Below, in pieces: positions 38,297 through 48,800 of a DNA stretch of 64,000 nucleotides. The notes below the pieces were generated by a model. That model was not told the DNA's origin and searched no databases. It worked only from the letters and a program-made list of their open reading frames with translations. Position 1 is the stretch's first letter. Each line of letters begins with the position of its first letter. A program made the translations under genes and the position numbers. The stretch comes from Thraustochytrium sp. TN22 (lineage: Eukaryota > Sar > Bigyra > Thraustochytrida > Thraustochytriidae), in the NCBI GenBank assembly GCA_013306675.1, contig JABLUY010000180.1, forward strand, positions 1-64,000. Direction: 5' to 3'.

Positions 38297-40396
38297 TCAG
38301 GATGAGTAATGGTACGACGGGTACGAGCTGTGCTGCGAGAGAGGATGGAGACCGGGGGAGTGACGGCCTCCGTCGCCACCGTGCTGCATGGAGTGGTGGC
38401 CGTGATGCTGCTGCTGCTGCTGCTGCTGCTGATGGTGTTGCTGGTACTGGTGGGTAAGCATGGCGGGGTTGGGTGAATGCATCTGAGCCTTGTTCATGGA
38501 GCGCATGTGATAGTGATGGCCATGCGGGTCGTACATGGACGATGCCATGCTGAGCGCCGGGGAGAGGGAGGGAGAGGGCGGGGACGGGGTGACCGGGCGG
38601 CTGCGCACGCGGTCCTGGGGAACGAGGGTGACGTCAACGCAGAGGGAGATGTGGTCGGAGGGGAAGGAGGTGTTGGGGATGTGAGTGTCCTCCGGGCCGC
38701 GCAGTGCGGCCCGGTCCGGGATGCGAAGGAGCGAGAGTGGAACGATGCTGCCGGCGGTGAGGTAAATGTAGTCGAGGCAACCACTGAAGTGCGCAGTGTA
38801 GTTGGTGGTCTCCGGGTTGCGGCCGTTGATCATCTCGTAGGCGGAAGCTAGGTCGAGACCGTGGGAGACATGTGCGAGGCTGGGGAGGATGTTGGTGGGG
38901 TCGTTGGCCATGTCTGGGTGGTTGAGATCGACGGAGTCCTGGCTGAGGAAGCGCACGACGGAGCTGTCGGGTGTGGAGTTGAGATCACCGCAAATGATGA
39001 GCGAGGTGGGCACCTGCTGCTGCGCAAGGAGGTGATTGACCTCTTGCAGGAGCGAGTGAGTCTGGAAGAACTTGACGTCGCTGTACTCTGGGTCCCAGAA
39101 GATGTGAGTGGAGACGACGCAGATGCGCTGCGGACCTGCCATGCGCGCTGCCTGGCCCTCGGCGGAGCTGGGATCGAAGCCGTCCGGGATGGTCTCGAAG
39201 AGCGCAATTTGCGCGACGTTGTCGCGACAGAGGCGGCTCAAGATGCGTTTCGTGCGGTTCTGGTTCTCGGTCTGCGAGAGGTCGGGGCGGTGGAAGCCAC
39301 CGGCGGCCGCGTGGTTCATGGCGCTAGCGTTGTATTCGAGCGCGCTTTGCGAGACGAGATGCAGGCGGTTACGTTTGTACAGAATCGCGCAGCCGTCGAT
39401 CTTGCCCTTGCGGCCCATGGCCTCGCGCGTCTTGGCCTTGATGACGCCATCGTAGCCGTCCTTGGCGAGCTCGGGCACCACGTAGGCGTCGAAGTGGTCG
39501 AGCTGCATCTCCTGCAGGCAGATGATGTCCGCGCGATGGTAGCGCAGCTCCTGCAGGATGAGCTGCTTGCGGTAGCCCCAGCTCAGCGCCCACATGGGGC
39601 AGTAATTATACAACTGCTTGGTGGCGTACACCTCCGCGAGGACGTTGTAGGTCATGACGCGCAGCACGGCGCCGCCGCCCTCCTGCTTGAGGTAGTTGGC
39701 GACGGACCCGCGCTGACGCACAACTTGCGAGGGGATGCGCTCGCGCGTCCAGAGGCGCTTGTTCTCCGGCGGGATGCCGATGACCACGGCCGTTTCCTTG
39801 GACTGCGTCGTTGAGACGCGGCCATCGTCCGCGACCACGGCCTGGCACTCCACGCGCAGGACGTGTCCGACGTCCTCGTGGCGAGGCGTGAAGAACTTCT
39901 GCGTGCCGATGTCCTCCCAGGACTCGTCCTCCTCAAAGGGCAACACGCGCCAGGCCTGGCTGCGCACGTGCGCCACGGCGCCGCCCCCGACGTCGTCCTC
40001 GCCGTCCTCGTCCGCGGCCAGTGGCCGCAGCATATCTTCGCGAACCGGGGCGCGACGCCCCCCGTGCGCCTTGGCGTCTGCGAGCAGGCAGTCGCCCGAG
40101 CAGTACCGCCGGCCCGTGAGCAGGGACTGCATCGTGGCGGTCTCGCGCGGCTGCGGGCACATCTCGTTCTCGCAGTTGCGTCTCGTGCGTGACCTGAACC
40201 ACTTGTACTCAATCTTGCGCGTCGTCGGGGTCAGCACGCCGCCGTCCACGCCGCGCAGCAGCGTGTGCGCGGCCAGCTGCACGTTCTCGATGGGCTGGTC
40301 CAGCCGCACCGTCAGCCGCTCCGTGCCCTCCTCGCCCACCCTGAGCGGCGTCGGCGGCGTCGCCCTTTGCATCGGCGACGGCACTGGCGTCGCCAT
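38297..40396 (-). CDS. CCR4: CCR4-type poly(A) deadenylase (CNOT6-like, plant-like form)
   Basis: 699 residues from ATG 40396 (A at -3). An in-frame ATG at 40825 would add 143 low-complexity Ala/Gly/Arg residues and is less likely. Catalytic 3'-5' exonuclease subunit of the CCR4-NOT complex, shortening mRNA poly(A) tails in the cytoplasm. N-terminus: YKWFR (64-68) and a Cys-rich zinc-like segment (CENEMC, RRYCSGDC; 75-103), as in plant CCR4 proteins, and no leucine-rich repeats. Endonuclease/exonuclease/phosphatase domain from about 245: VMTYNVLAEVYA (Asn251), YCPMWALSWGYRKQLIL, IICLQEMQLDHF (Glu296), ICGDLNSTPDSS (Asp471, Asn473), and SDHISLCVDV (Asp581, His582). The last ~100 residues are Ser/Pro then His/Gln-rich, with a CAG-coded Gln run. 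Confidence 0.93.
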   Translation of the reverse strand: MATPVPSPMQRATPPTPLRVGEEGTERLTVRLDQPIENVQLAAHTLLRGVDGGVLTPTTRKIEYKWFRSRTRRNCENEMCPQPRETATMQSLLTGRRYCSGDCLLADAKAHGGRRAPVREDMLRPLAADEDGEDDVGGGAVAHVRSQAWRVLPFEEDESWEDIGTQKFFTPRHEDVGHVLRVECQAVVADDGRVSTTQSKETAVVIGIPPENKRLWTRERIPSQVVRQRGSVANYLKQEGGGAVLRVMTYNVLAEVYATKQLYNYCPMWALSWGYRKQLILQELRYHRADIICLQEMQLDHFDAYVVPELAKDGYDGVIKAKTREAMGRKGKIDGCAILYKRNRLHLVSQSALEYNASAMNHAAAGGFHRPDLSQTENQNRTKRILSRLCRDNVAQIALFETIPDGFDPSSAEGQAARMAGPQRICVVSTHIFWDPEYSDVKFFQTHSLLQEVNHLLAQQQVPTSLIICGDLNSTPDSSVVRFLSQDSVDLNHPDMANDPTNILPSLAHVSHGLDLASAYEMINGRNPETTNYTAHFSGCLDYIYLTAGSIVPLSLLRIPDRAALRGPEDTHIPNTSFPSDHISLCVDVTLVPQDRVRSRPVTPSPPSPSLSPALSMASSMYDPHGHHYHMRSMNKAQMHSPNPAMLTHQYQQHHQQQQQQQQHHGHHSMQHGGDGGRHSPGLHPLSQHSSYPSYHYSS

Positions 40397-40643
40397 CGTG
40401 CCTTGCCGCCTCTCGTCGCGAGCGCGACGCTCGTCGCGAGCGCGACGCTCGTCGCTCGCGACGTGGGCGCGAGGGATACTTCGACTCAAGACGGATGGAT
40501 GCACGGATGCCCGCGCGCCAGCTCGCTCGCCAGCTCGCTCGCTCGCTCGCCTCGCTGCTCTGGCCTCTGCTACCGCGCCGCGCGCCGGCCGCGCCGCCGC
40601 CGGCCGCCGGCCCGCGCCCCCGCGCCCTGCCGCGCGCGCCGCC

Positions 40644-40677
<34 letters not shown>

Positions 40678-43388
40678 GCCCGTGCGCGCCGCCGCCGCCG
40701 CTGCTTTCATCGAATTGATTGATCGCCGCCGCCCGCCCACCCGCCAGCCCTCTACTTGCCGCGCGCCGCGCGGCCCTTGTAGCGGCGCCGCCGCAAGTGC
40801 CGGCGGCCGCTGCCGCAGTGGCCATGGCGAGTCCGAGTCCAAGTCAAGCTTGCGCTGGCCGCCCAGGCTGGGCAAAAAACCACCGTGGCGATCCACTGGC
40901 AGAGCACGGAGTACTTGCAGCCAGCTCAAAAACTTTGCCAGCGCCGCGGCGGCTGGGTGGGACTCGAGCGAGCCCGGGGCGAAGACCGTGGCGAAGTTCT
41001 CGCCAGGCAAAACAAGGCAAAACGAGGCAGAACAAGCCCCACGCGCCCCACCTTGGAATTGGAGTTCTCGCGCGCTGCCACTGCAAGGTGCAGGGGTGGC
41101 ACGGAAGCGAGCCGTGCCGGGAGCCGCCGCGAGGACGAGGGCGCCAGGACGAGAGGTCAGGACGAGGAGGACGACGAGGACGACTCACTCAGGACGAGGA
41201 AACGTCAGGACGAGTACCACGCAAGCACGAGGATACCAGCACGAGGACGCCGCCGGGACGAGGTCGCTGACTGGGTGCTGCACTCGATGCAGTACGGGGG
41301 TCGTGACGACTCTGCCGGAGACCGCTTGGATTCGCCGCTTCATTGTGTTCATTTCGTCTGCCCACTGCCATCAGTGGCACGCTCGAGCAGGCGGCCACGC
41401 GCCTAGGCGGGTGCGTTTGTGCGTGTGTATGTGTCCCCGGCCTGTCGAGGAGACGCAGCAGCGGCTCTTCTTTTGGCACCAGCTTCTCCTTCTCCAGCAT
41501 CAGCCCCAGCTTGCCTGGCAGCCACAAGGTATAGCTCAGGGTGCACAGCACAGACTTTTATCATGTCGCTGGGGTTGTGGGTCGTGCTCGCGTCAACTTC
41601 GTCCGCGGCTCCCAGTGGCCCTGGCGGGCCTCGTCTGCCTGCCCCGCCAGGGGCGCCTAGATTGCGAACTACCCCCTTCCCTCTCAAGTTTCCCTGCCTC
41701 AACCCAGGGAGGGCGAGCGGACCGCTCAGGTAGGCCGCGAGTCTTCGTGTTTCTCCGACGTTCTTGTTCTAACCATGTTGTCGGCGAAATGAGGCTAGCC
41801 CAAAAGATCTTCCGGCGCGCCAATTTCCCCACGTGACGAAGAGGAACGCCAGTGGCAGCTGCCAAAGTACCGCGACCACGGCACCACCGAGCCCAGCCGC
41901 GGAATCTCTGCCGCGGCCAGCGTGAGAACCGCGAGCCCTCCGCGTTTCCTTTCCTCATCCGTGATCCTCCGTCAGCACTGCACCGGCAGCCAGCCAAGCC
42001 GCGCCTGGATCTGACGTCAAGACTCCGCTCTGACAGGCGAACTGGGCGATGACGCCACGTCCGCGCGGCCGCGCGTCGTGCCAGAGACTCACTGCACTCC
42101 GAGCAAGGCGAGCAAGCGAGTCTCCCGCGTCATCACGACACGCGGTCACACGCACGCCTCTCAGGCTCACTGACTCTGCACTGCGATACGCTTTGCTACG
42201 AAACTTACCCCACCGGGCCACGCAGCTGTCAGAGGGCCCGCGAGCCGCCGCGCGGCCGGCCGCTCCTCCGCGATCCAAGCGCTTGCTTGCATTGCAAGCT
42301 CGTCATGCTCGCTGTCAGTCAGTCAGTCAGCCTCGAGCTGAGCTGCGAGCGGCACCGCTCCACGGCGCAGCGAAGAACTTGGCGAGAAAGCACAGCCCAG
42401 CCCTGCAGGGGCTCGACCTCGATCTCGGGAAGGAAATCAGCATTGCTCTGCTGCAGCGGTGCCGACTGAGGCAACTCGCGGCCGCGCGCCGGCGCCGAGG
42501 GCAGCCACAGCGCGCCGCGCCTCGCGAGGCTCTCATTTCGAGCAAATGTAAAAAAGACTCCCTCTCAGCCGGCACCCGCGAACGTCGACCCGGCCGGCGA
42601 GGTGCGGTGGCGAGCGGCGCCCGCGATCGCGGCCTACCAGGCTCGTAAGCCGAGGCGCAGCAACGAGACGCGCGTGAACAAGCTCGCACGCGGACGCTCG
42701 TCTGCCTGGGCGCGCTCGGGCGGCAGCGCTCTGGCGGCATGGCACGGCATGGCGCGCGCGGAGCGCCAAACCCGCATCGCGAGGCTGGAGGCAGGCAAAG
42801 AGGAGGAAGAGGCACTGCAGGAGAGCACCGGCAAGGACTGCGCAGCAGCACCGCGCAGTTGCAAGCGCAGAGCTCTCTCTCGTCGCGCGGCTGCAGCCGC
42901 TGCACTGCCAGTGGCAGCGCGCCCGCGGCGTTGCAGAGCGAGCGCCGCCTCCGACTGGGGACAGCGGCGGTGGCACGCGACCCAGGAACTTGACACGGAC
43001 TCGGACACTGGCACTGCACTGCACTGCACCAGCTACTAGCTAGGCGCGAGGCCGCAACCGCGCTCGCCCGCTCCGAGCCGCACGCTCGCTCGCTCACGCA
43101 CGGACTACGCGCGCAGACGCGCGCTCGCCCGCGCCGCGCCGCCGCTCAACTCGACTCAACTCGACTCGACTCGCAGGGCGGCAGACCAGCAAAGAGGGGG
43201 AGGCAGGCCCGGGGGAGGAAGGCCCTTACCAGTAAGGGCCGCAGCCTGCTTGCGCGCGGTGGCGGGACACGGCAGTAACGTAGTGGCAGTGCAGCACTGG
43301 GCCCAGGCGCCGCAGCCAGCCAAGGAAGCAAGGGTCAGGAGCGAGGTCGTGCGCTCGGCGGAGAGGCGAGGAAAAGCAGCAGAGCCGA
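40397..43388. other. Divergent spacer between CCR4 and GAPDH genes
   Basis: About 3 kb. Near CCR4 it is GCC-repeat rich with a duplicated GAGCGCGACGCTCGTCGC unit (about 40427-40460). An AGGACGAG array lies at 41140-41265, a CAGT run at about 42313-42328, and ACTCG units at 43149-43172. Long open frames here have no family resemblance. Confidence 0.55.
41140..41265. repeat. Dispersed array of AGGACGAG/AGCACGAGG units
   Basis: About eight to ten irregular copies of a GGACGAG core within 125 bp, in the divergent CCR4/GAPDH spacer. Confidence 0.8.
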
Positions 43389-44942
43389 ATGACGGTGCCT
43401 GAGTCGAGCGACGTGGCCGGGTCAGTGACGGAGACGATGAACGGGGCGCTGGGCAACGGCAGCGAGGCGCCGCTGAAGCGGTCGTGGGCGGTGTCGCGGC
43501 GCGCGTCCACGTACGAGTCTGAGCTGGAACTGCACAATGCGCAGGAACGGTGCGCCGTGCGGCTGGCCATGAACGTGGGCGAGCTGCTGTACCAGCACGG
43601 CGTGGAGCTCGTGCTCTTCCGCAAGCACCTGATCGACGCGTCGACGCCGGAGATTCTTGGCTTCATCGAGTACGCCGCTGCCGTCGTGCAGAAGTCCGTG
43701 GACGTGGAGACCGTCGCGCAGGTGGCTGAGGCGCTGACCCAGATGGACCTGGCGCCCGCCAAGCTCGACGTGGGCCTGCTCGCCTACCAGTGGAAGACCG
43801 AGGGCGCTGACGTGCCCAAGCTCGACTTCCTCAAGGAGCGCCTCAGCCAGTTCACCAAGGAGCACGAGATCCCCTTCCGCCCGCGCGATGTCGTGCTTTA
43901 CGGCTTTGGCCGCATCGGCCGCCTCGCCGCGCGCGAGCTCATTCGCCAGGCCGGCAAGGGCCAGCAGCTGCGCCTGCGCGCCGTCGTCACGCGCGACAAG
44001 AAGCCCGAGGACATCGTCAAGCGCGCCTCGCTGCTCGAGCACGACTCCGTGCACGGCAACTTCAAGGGCATCGTGCAGTGCGACGTCGAGTCCCAGACCA
44101 TGTGCGTCAACGGCCAGGTCATCCAGTTCATCAGCTCGCCCAACCCGGAGGACATCGACTACAGCACCTACGGCATCGAGAACGCCCTCATCATCGACAA
44201 CACCGGCGTCTTCCGCGACAACGTCGCCCTCACGCGCCATCTCAAGGCCGAGGGTGTCAACAAGGTGCTGCTCACCGCGCCCGGCAAGGGCGTGCCCAAC
44301 GTCGTCTATGGCATCAACCACGAGGAACTCAACGTTGCCGAGGACAACCTCTTCAGCGCCGCCTCGTGCACCACCAACGCCATCTCCCCCATCCTCAAGG
44401 TCGTCGAGGACGCCTTTGGCATCAAGTCCGGCCACATTGAGACTTGCCACTCGTACACCAACGACCAGAACCTCCTCGACAACTTCCACAAGAAGGAGCG
44501 CCGCGGCCGCTCCGCCGCCCTCAACATGGTGCTCACCGAGACTGGCGCCGGCACTGCCGTGCCCAAGGTCATTCCCTCGCTCAAGGGCAAGCTCACCGCG
44601 CACGCCGTCCGTGTGCCCACGCCCAATGCCTCGCTCGCCATCCTGCACCTCCGCCTCTCGCGCGATGTCGACGTCGCCGAGGTTAACGAGGCCGTTCGCA
44701 AGGCCTCCGTCCAGGGCCCTCTCGTCAACCAGATCCACTACAGCATCGACCCCGAGCTTGTCTCCAACGACATCATCGGTAACTCCTGCTGCGCCGTTTT
44801 CGACTCTGACGCCTCCATGCAGGGCGCCGAGCCTGACTCCGTCCTCCTCTACGTCTTTTACGACAACGAGTTCGGCTACACCCGCCAGGTCATCCGCCTC
44901 GCCAAGCACATCACTGGCGTGCGCCGCAAGATCTACTACTAA
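43389..44942 (+). CDS. GAPDH: Long bacterial-type glyceraldehyde-3-phosphate dehydrogenase
   Basis: 517 residues from ATG 43389. Converts glyceraldehyde-3-phosphate, NAD(P)+ and phosphate to 1,3-bisphosphoglycerate. Dinucleotide fold YGFGRIGRLAAREL (GxGxxG at 172-177), DSVHGNF, IIDNTGVFRD, LLTAPGKGVPN, catalytic Cys327 in SAASCTTNAISP, catalytic-pair His354 in ETCHSYTNDQ, and C-terminal YDNEFGYTRQVIRLAKHI. It is not the usual ~335-residue cytosolic enzyme: ~165 extra N-terminal residues include GELLYQHGVELVLFRKHLID, GFIEYAAAVV and PAKLDVGLLAYQW. To my recollection this arrangement belongs to the ~480-residue GAPDH of Bacteroidetes and some gammaproteobacteria, suggesting lateral transfer. The first ~40 residues are not conserved. 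Codon use matches the host genes, so any transfer is old. Confidence 0.92.
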   Translation: MTVPESSDVAGSVTETMNGALGNGSEAPLKRSWAVSRRASTYESELELHNAQERCAVRLAMNVGELLYQHGVELVLFRKHLIDASTPEILGFIEYAAAVVQKSVDVETVAQVAEALTQMDLAPAKLDVGLLAYQWKTEGADVPKLDFLKERLSQFTKEHEIPFRPRDVVLYGFGRIGRLAARELIRQAGKGQQLRLRAVVTRDKKPEDIVKRASLLEHDSVHGNFKGIVQCDVESQTMCVNGQVIQFISSPNPEDIDYSTYGIENALIIDNTGVFRDNVALTRHLKAEGVNKVLLTAPGKGVPNVVYGINHEELNVAEDNLFSAASCTTNAISPILKVVEDAFGIKSGHIETCHSYTNDQNLLDNFHKKERRGRSAALNMVLTETGAGTAVPKVIPSLKGKLTAHAVRVPTPNASLAILHLRLSRDVDVAEVNEAVRKASVQGPLVNQIHYSIDPELVSNDIIGNSCCAVFDSDASMQGAEPDSVLLYVFYDNEFGYTRQVIRLAKHITGVRRKIYY

Positions 44943-45840
44943 ACTGCGGCTGCGGCTGCTGAAAAAGTAGAAGCATGAAGAAACCCAAGAAATGAAGAAG
45001 ATGAAGACCCACTGTCAGCCATAAGGTTTTTGGTTGGCGATGAGCCAGTTGATGAGTCAGTCAACCAACTCGAAGGCCGCCAGCCAGCCAGGTGAAAGAA
45101 ACTTGCGGCGCTGGCTCATGTGCCTACGCTTGCTACCCTCCTAGCCTAAGTTAGAGGCCTATGATGCGCTGCAACAGGTAGCGGACCGTCCAAGCCCAGT
45201 CTCGAGACTCGGTGTCTGCAACCGATCCCGGCGTAAGCCAGTGCCGGCACCGTGACGCTCGTGCCGGCCTCGGGCGTGCCTGGACTGGGGCTGGGCCGCG
45301 TGGCGCCCGCCAGCTGGCTGATCAGACCTGAGATTCACGCACTCGCACTGGCAGCACTATGCTCTGCACAGCAGCACATGAAACGCCTCGGGACGAGCGG
45401 CCTCGGTCTCCAACGCGCGCCGCGCTCATCGTCAGAGGACGAGGACGAGGACGAGGAGAAGGGCTTCAAGCTGGAGGCTCGCCCGGGCCTGCTTGCTCTG
45501 GCCTTGCGCTGGCCTTGCTCTGGCCTTGCTCTGGTTGCTTGTGCTTGCGCTCGTGCTCGTGCTCTTGCGCTCGTGCTTGTGAGCCTGCAGTGCAGTGCTT
45601 CTTCGAGCCTGTGCCGTGGCTCGCTCGCTCGGCCTGGCCAAGGCCTTGCGCTCGCGCGCGACGAGCGGCAGAGCCGAGGTCGCGTGTGTGTGCGCGCGCG
45701 CGCACGCGCGCAGGGCGGCAGCGGCGGCGGCGAGCGCGCGCGCGCGGCCGCGGCCGGGCGGGCAGGCGTGCCTCTAGCTAGCTAGCGCTGGGCGCGCGGT
45801 AGGCAGGCAGGCAGGCAGGCAGGCGCAAAGCAGCGCCTCC
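44943..45840. other. Spacer between GAPDH and the giant myosin gene
   Basis: About 900 bp. An A/G-rich stretch follows the GAPDH stop. GAGGAC units lie at about 45436-45462, a CTTGCTCTGGC-type array at 45488-45582, CTAGCTAGC at 45775-45786, and a GGCA run at 45800-45823 just before the myosin ATG. No credible gene. Confidence 0.6.
45800..45823. repeat. (GGCA)n microsatellite in the myosin leader
   Basis: About six GGCA units ending 18 bp before the myosin ATG; likely 5' UTR. Confidence 0.85.
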
Positions 45841-48800
45841 ATGGCGGCGCAGGACGACGGCGCGCGCGCGCAGGGCGGCAGCGGCGCGACGGCGCGGGCG
45901 CCGGCAGGTCCGCCGGCGGGCCCGCCAGCAGGGGAGCCCGGGACGCCACCGTCGCCGCCGTCGCCTTCGAACCCGCTGACGACCGAGCAGGTGCGCGAGC
46001 GCATCCGGCGCGGGTCGCTGAGCTTGAGCCACGCAGGCGGCGCCACGGCGCGCGGGGGCGCGCCGGCGTCAGCTGCGTCCTCATCGTACGCGGCGCGCGC
46101 TGCGTCGGCGAGCGATGCAGACATCGAGGCGGCCTGGTCAGAGCACACCACCAAGGAGGGCGCGACGTACTACTTTAACTCGCTGACGCGCAAGACGACC
46201 TGGGACACCCCCACAGACTTTGCGCTGCGCGAGCTGCGGCGCAAGAGCGGCGCCCAGGTGCTCGCCGACCAGGGCTCATGGTACTGGGTGCGCGACGAGA
46301 TCTTCTGCTTCGCGCCCGCGCAGCAGCTCGACGCGGATGGTCGCTCCTTTCGCACGCTCGACGGCCGCGAGCTGCGCGACCTCAAGCCGGCGCGCGACGT
46401 CGTCGGCCCAGTGCTCGACATTGACCGCGTCAACAAAGACACCGATGACATGGTCAAGATGCAAGTCATCAACGAGGCCACGGTCCTGCAGAATCTGCGT
46501 CTGCGCACAGAGCGCGACGACTACTTCACCAGCGTGGGCTCCATCCTCATTAGCGTCAATCCCTTCAAATGGATCGACCGCCTCTACACACCCGAGCAGT
46601 TCCGTCTCTACCGTGAGCGCGCCATTGGCGACGACGTGCCGCCGCACTTCTTCGAGATCTCCGACAACGCCTACCGCGGGCTCTGCGACGAGCGCAAGAG
46701 CCAGAGCATCATCATCAGCGGCGAGAGCGGCGCCGGTAAGACCGAGGCCACCAAGAAGTGCCTCCAGTACCTAGCGGACGTCGCCGGCGCCTCCTCGGCT
46801 GGGCTCGAGAACAAGCTCTTGGCCACCAACCCGATCCTCGAGGCCTTCGGCAACGCCAAGACGCTCCGCAACGGCAACTCAAGTCGCTTCGGCAAGTGGA
46901 CCGCCGTGCGCTTCGACGGCTACGATCGCATCGCTGGTGGCCGCATCGTCAACTATCTCCTCGAGAAGTCCCGCGTCGTTACGCAAATCCAAGGCGAGCG
47001 CAACTTCCACATCTTCTATCAGCTCATCAAGGGCGCCTCAGACAAGCAGCTCGCCGCGCTGCGCCTGCCCAAGGCGTGCAACCTCATGGCGTACCTCAAC
47101 GCCGGCGGCTGCACCGAAGTGCCCGGCATCGACGACGTGCAGGCTTTTGCGGAGACCTGTGAGGCGTTCGACGAGCTTGGCTTCTCCGCGGCTGAGCAAC
47201 TCGACGTGCAGCGCGTCGTGGCCGGCGTCATGTGGCTCGGGAACCTTGCCTTCGACGCGCCCTCGGGCGGCGTGGCCACCGCTGACGACGCCTGCGAGGT
47301 CCGCCTGCCGGCCAGCGAGCAGGCCGCCGCCGCGGTCTGCGAGCTCCTCGGCCTTGAGCGCGAGGCCATGCTGCACCACCTCACGCACCGCGTTCGCCAC
47401 ATGGGTGGCCAGGTCATTGCCAGCCCGCTTAGTGCGCGCGCTGCCGAGGAATCCTGCGCCGCGCTTGCCAAGGAGATCTACGGCCGCCTCTTTGACTGGC
47501 TCGTGCTGCGCGTCAACCTCACGCTCGCTGGCGACCTGGGATTCGGCGGCTCTGGCGCGTCGGGCGCCCCCTCCTCCCTGGCCAGCCTTGCCAGCCCGAG
47601 GTCCACGGGCAGCGGTGGCGACGCCTTCGAGCTGTCTGGCCGCATGATCGGCGCGCTTGACATCTTCGGCTTTGAGATCTTCAAGCACAATTCCTTTGAG
47701 CAGCTCTGCATCAATTTCGCCAATGAGAAGCTGCAGCAACACTTCAACGAGCACACGTTCAAGACGGAAAAGCAGGTATACGAGGCGGAGGGCATCGACT
47801 ACGTCGCGCCGCCGTTCAACGACAACGCCGACGTCCTGGCCCTGCTCGAGGAGCGCCCACGCGGCCTCCTTGTCCTCCTCGACGAGGAGTGCATTTTACC
47901 GCGCGGCTCTGACGCATCCTTCGCCAGCAAGATTGTGCAGTTCCACGGTGGCGGGCCTTCCGCAGGCAGTCCGCGCTTCAGCGCTGGCCCCAAGCTGCGC
48001 GCCACGCACGACCACGCATTCGCAGTCCAACACTACGCTGGCCTCGTCGTCTACAGCGCCGATGGCTTCCTGGAGAAGAACAAGGATGACCTGCGCGACA
48101 ACCTGCGCGACCTCGCGCACACCGCGCGCAACCCGCTCATGGCCGACCACCTCTTCCCTGCGACGCGCACCGAGGTCGACGGCACCATCACCACCGGCGG
48201 CGCGCGCCAGCCGCGCCGGCACAAGACGCAGGCAGGCTACTTCCGCCGCCAGCTCGACAGTCTCATGGCTGCTATCCACGAGACCACCCCGCACTACATT
48301 CGTTGCATCAAGCCCAACGACGAGAAGGCTGCGGACCGCTTCGACCCCTTTCTATGCCTCGAACAGCTCCGCTACTCGGGCGTCTTCGAGGCCATCGAGA
48401 TCCGCAAGCAGGGCTTTCCCTTTCGCCGTGTACACGACAGCTTTTACCACCGCTACCGCATTCTCGCCTCGGACGACTTCCGACGCGCCGGCGACCCGCG
48501 CCGTGCAGCGCACTCCCCGGCCTCCGCGCGGATGCGCTGCGAGTCCCTTCTCGCACACTTGCACGAGCGCTGTCAGGACGCCCAGGTCGACCTCTCCGAC
48601 TGCCGCCTTGGCAAAACTATGGTGCTCTACCGCGCCGCAGAGCACCTCTACCTTGAGGCACAGCGCGAGCGCACACGCAAGCTGGCCGGGGCCGTTCTCG
48701 TGCGCGTCGCGCGTGGTTTCTTGGCGCGTGCGCGCGTCGCCGCCTTTCGCGCCGTTGAGCGCGACCTCCACGACGCGGTGAACTCTCGCGAGCTCATGGA

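Noticed and set aside
40397-40825. 143-residue N-terminal extension of CCR4
   Set aside because: It has an ATG, but the sequence is low-complexity Ala/Gly/Arg from GCC repeats with a duplicated SDERRARDERR unit. It cannot be excluded without transcript data.
40265-41836. 523-codon plus-strand frame across the CCR4 5' region
   Set aside because: Ala/Arg-rich composition from GCC repeats, no motif, begins antisense to CCR4 coding sequence.
45252-45785. 177-codon plus-strand frame before the myosin
   Set aside because: Built from GAGGAC and CTTGCTCTGGC repeats and alternating GC; no homology.
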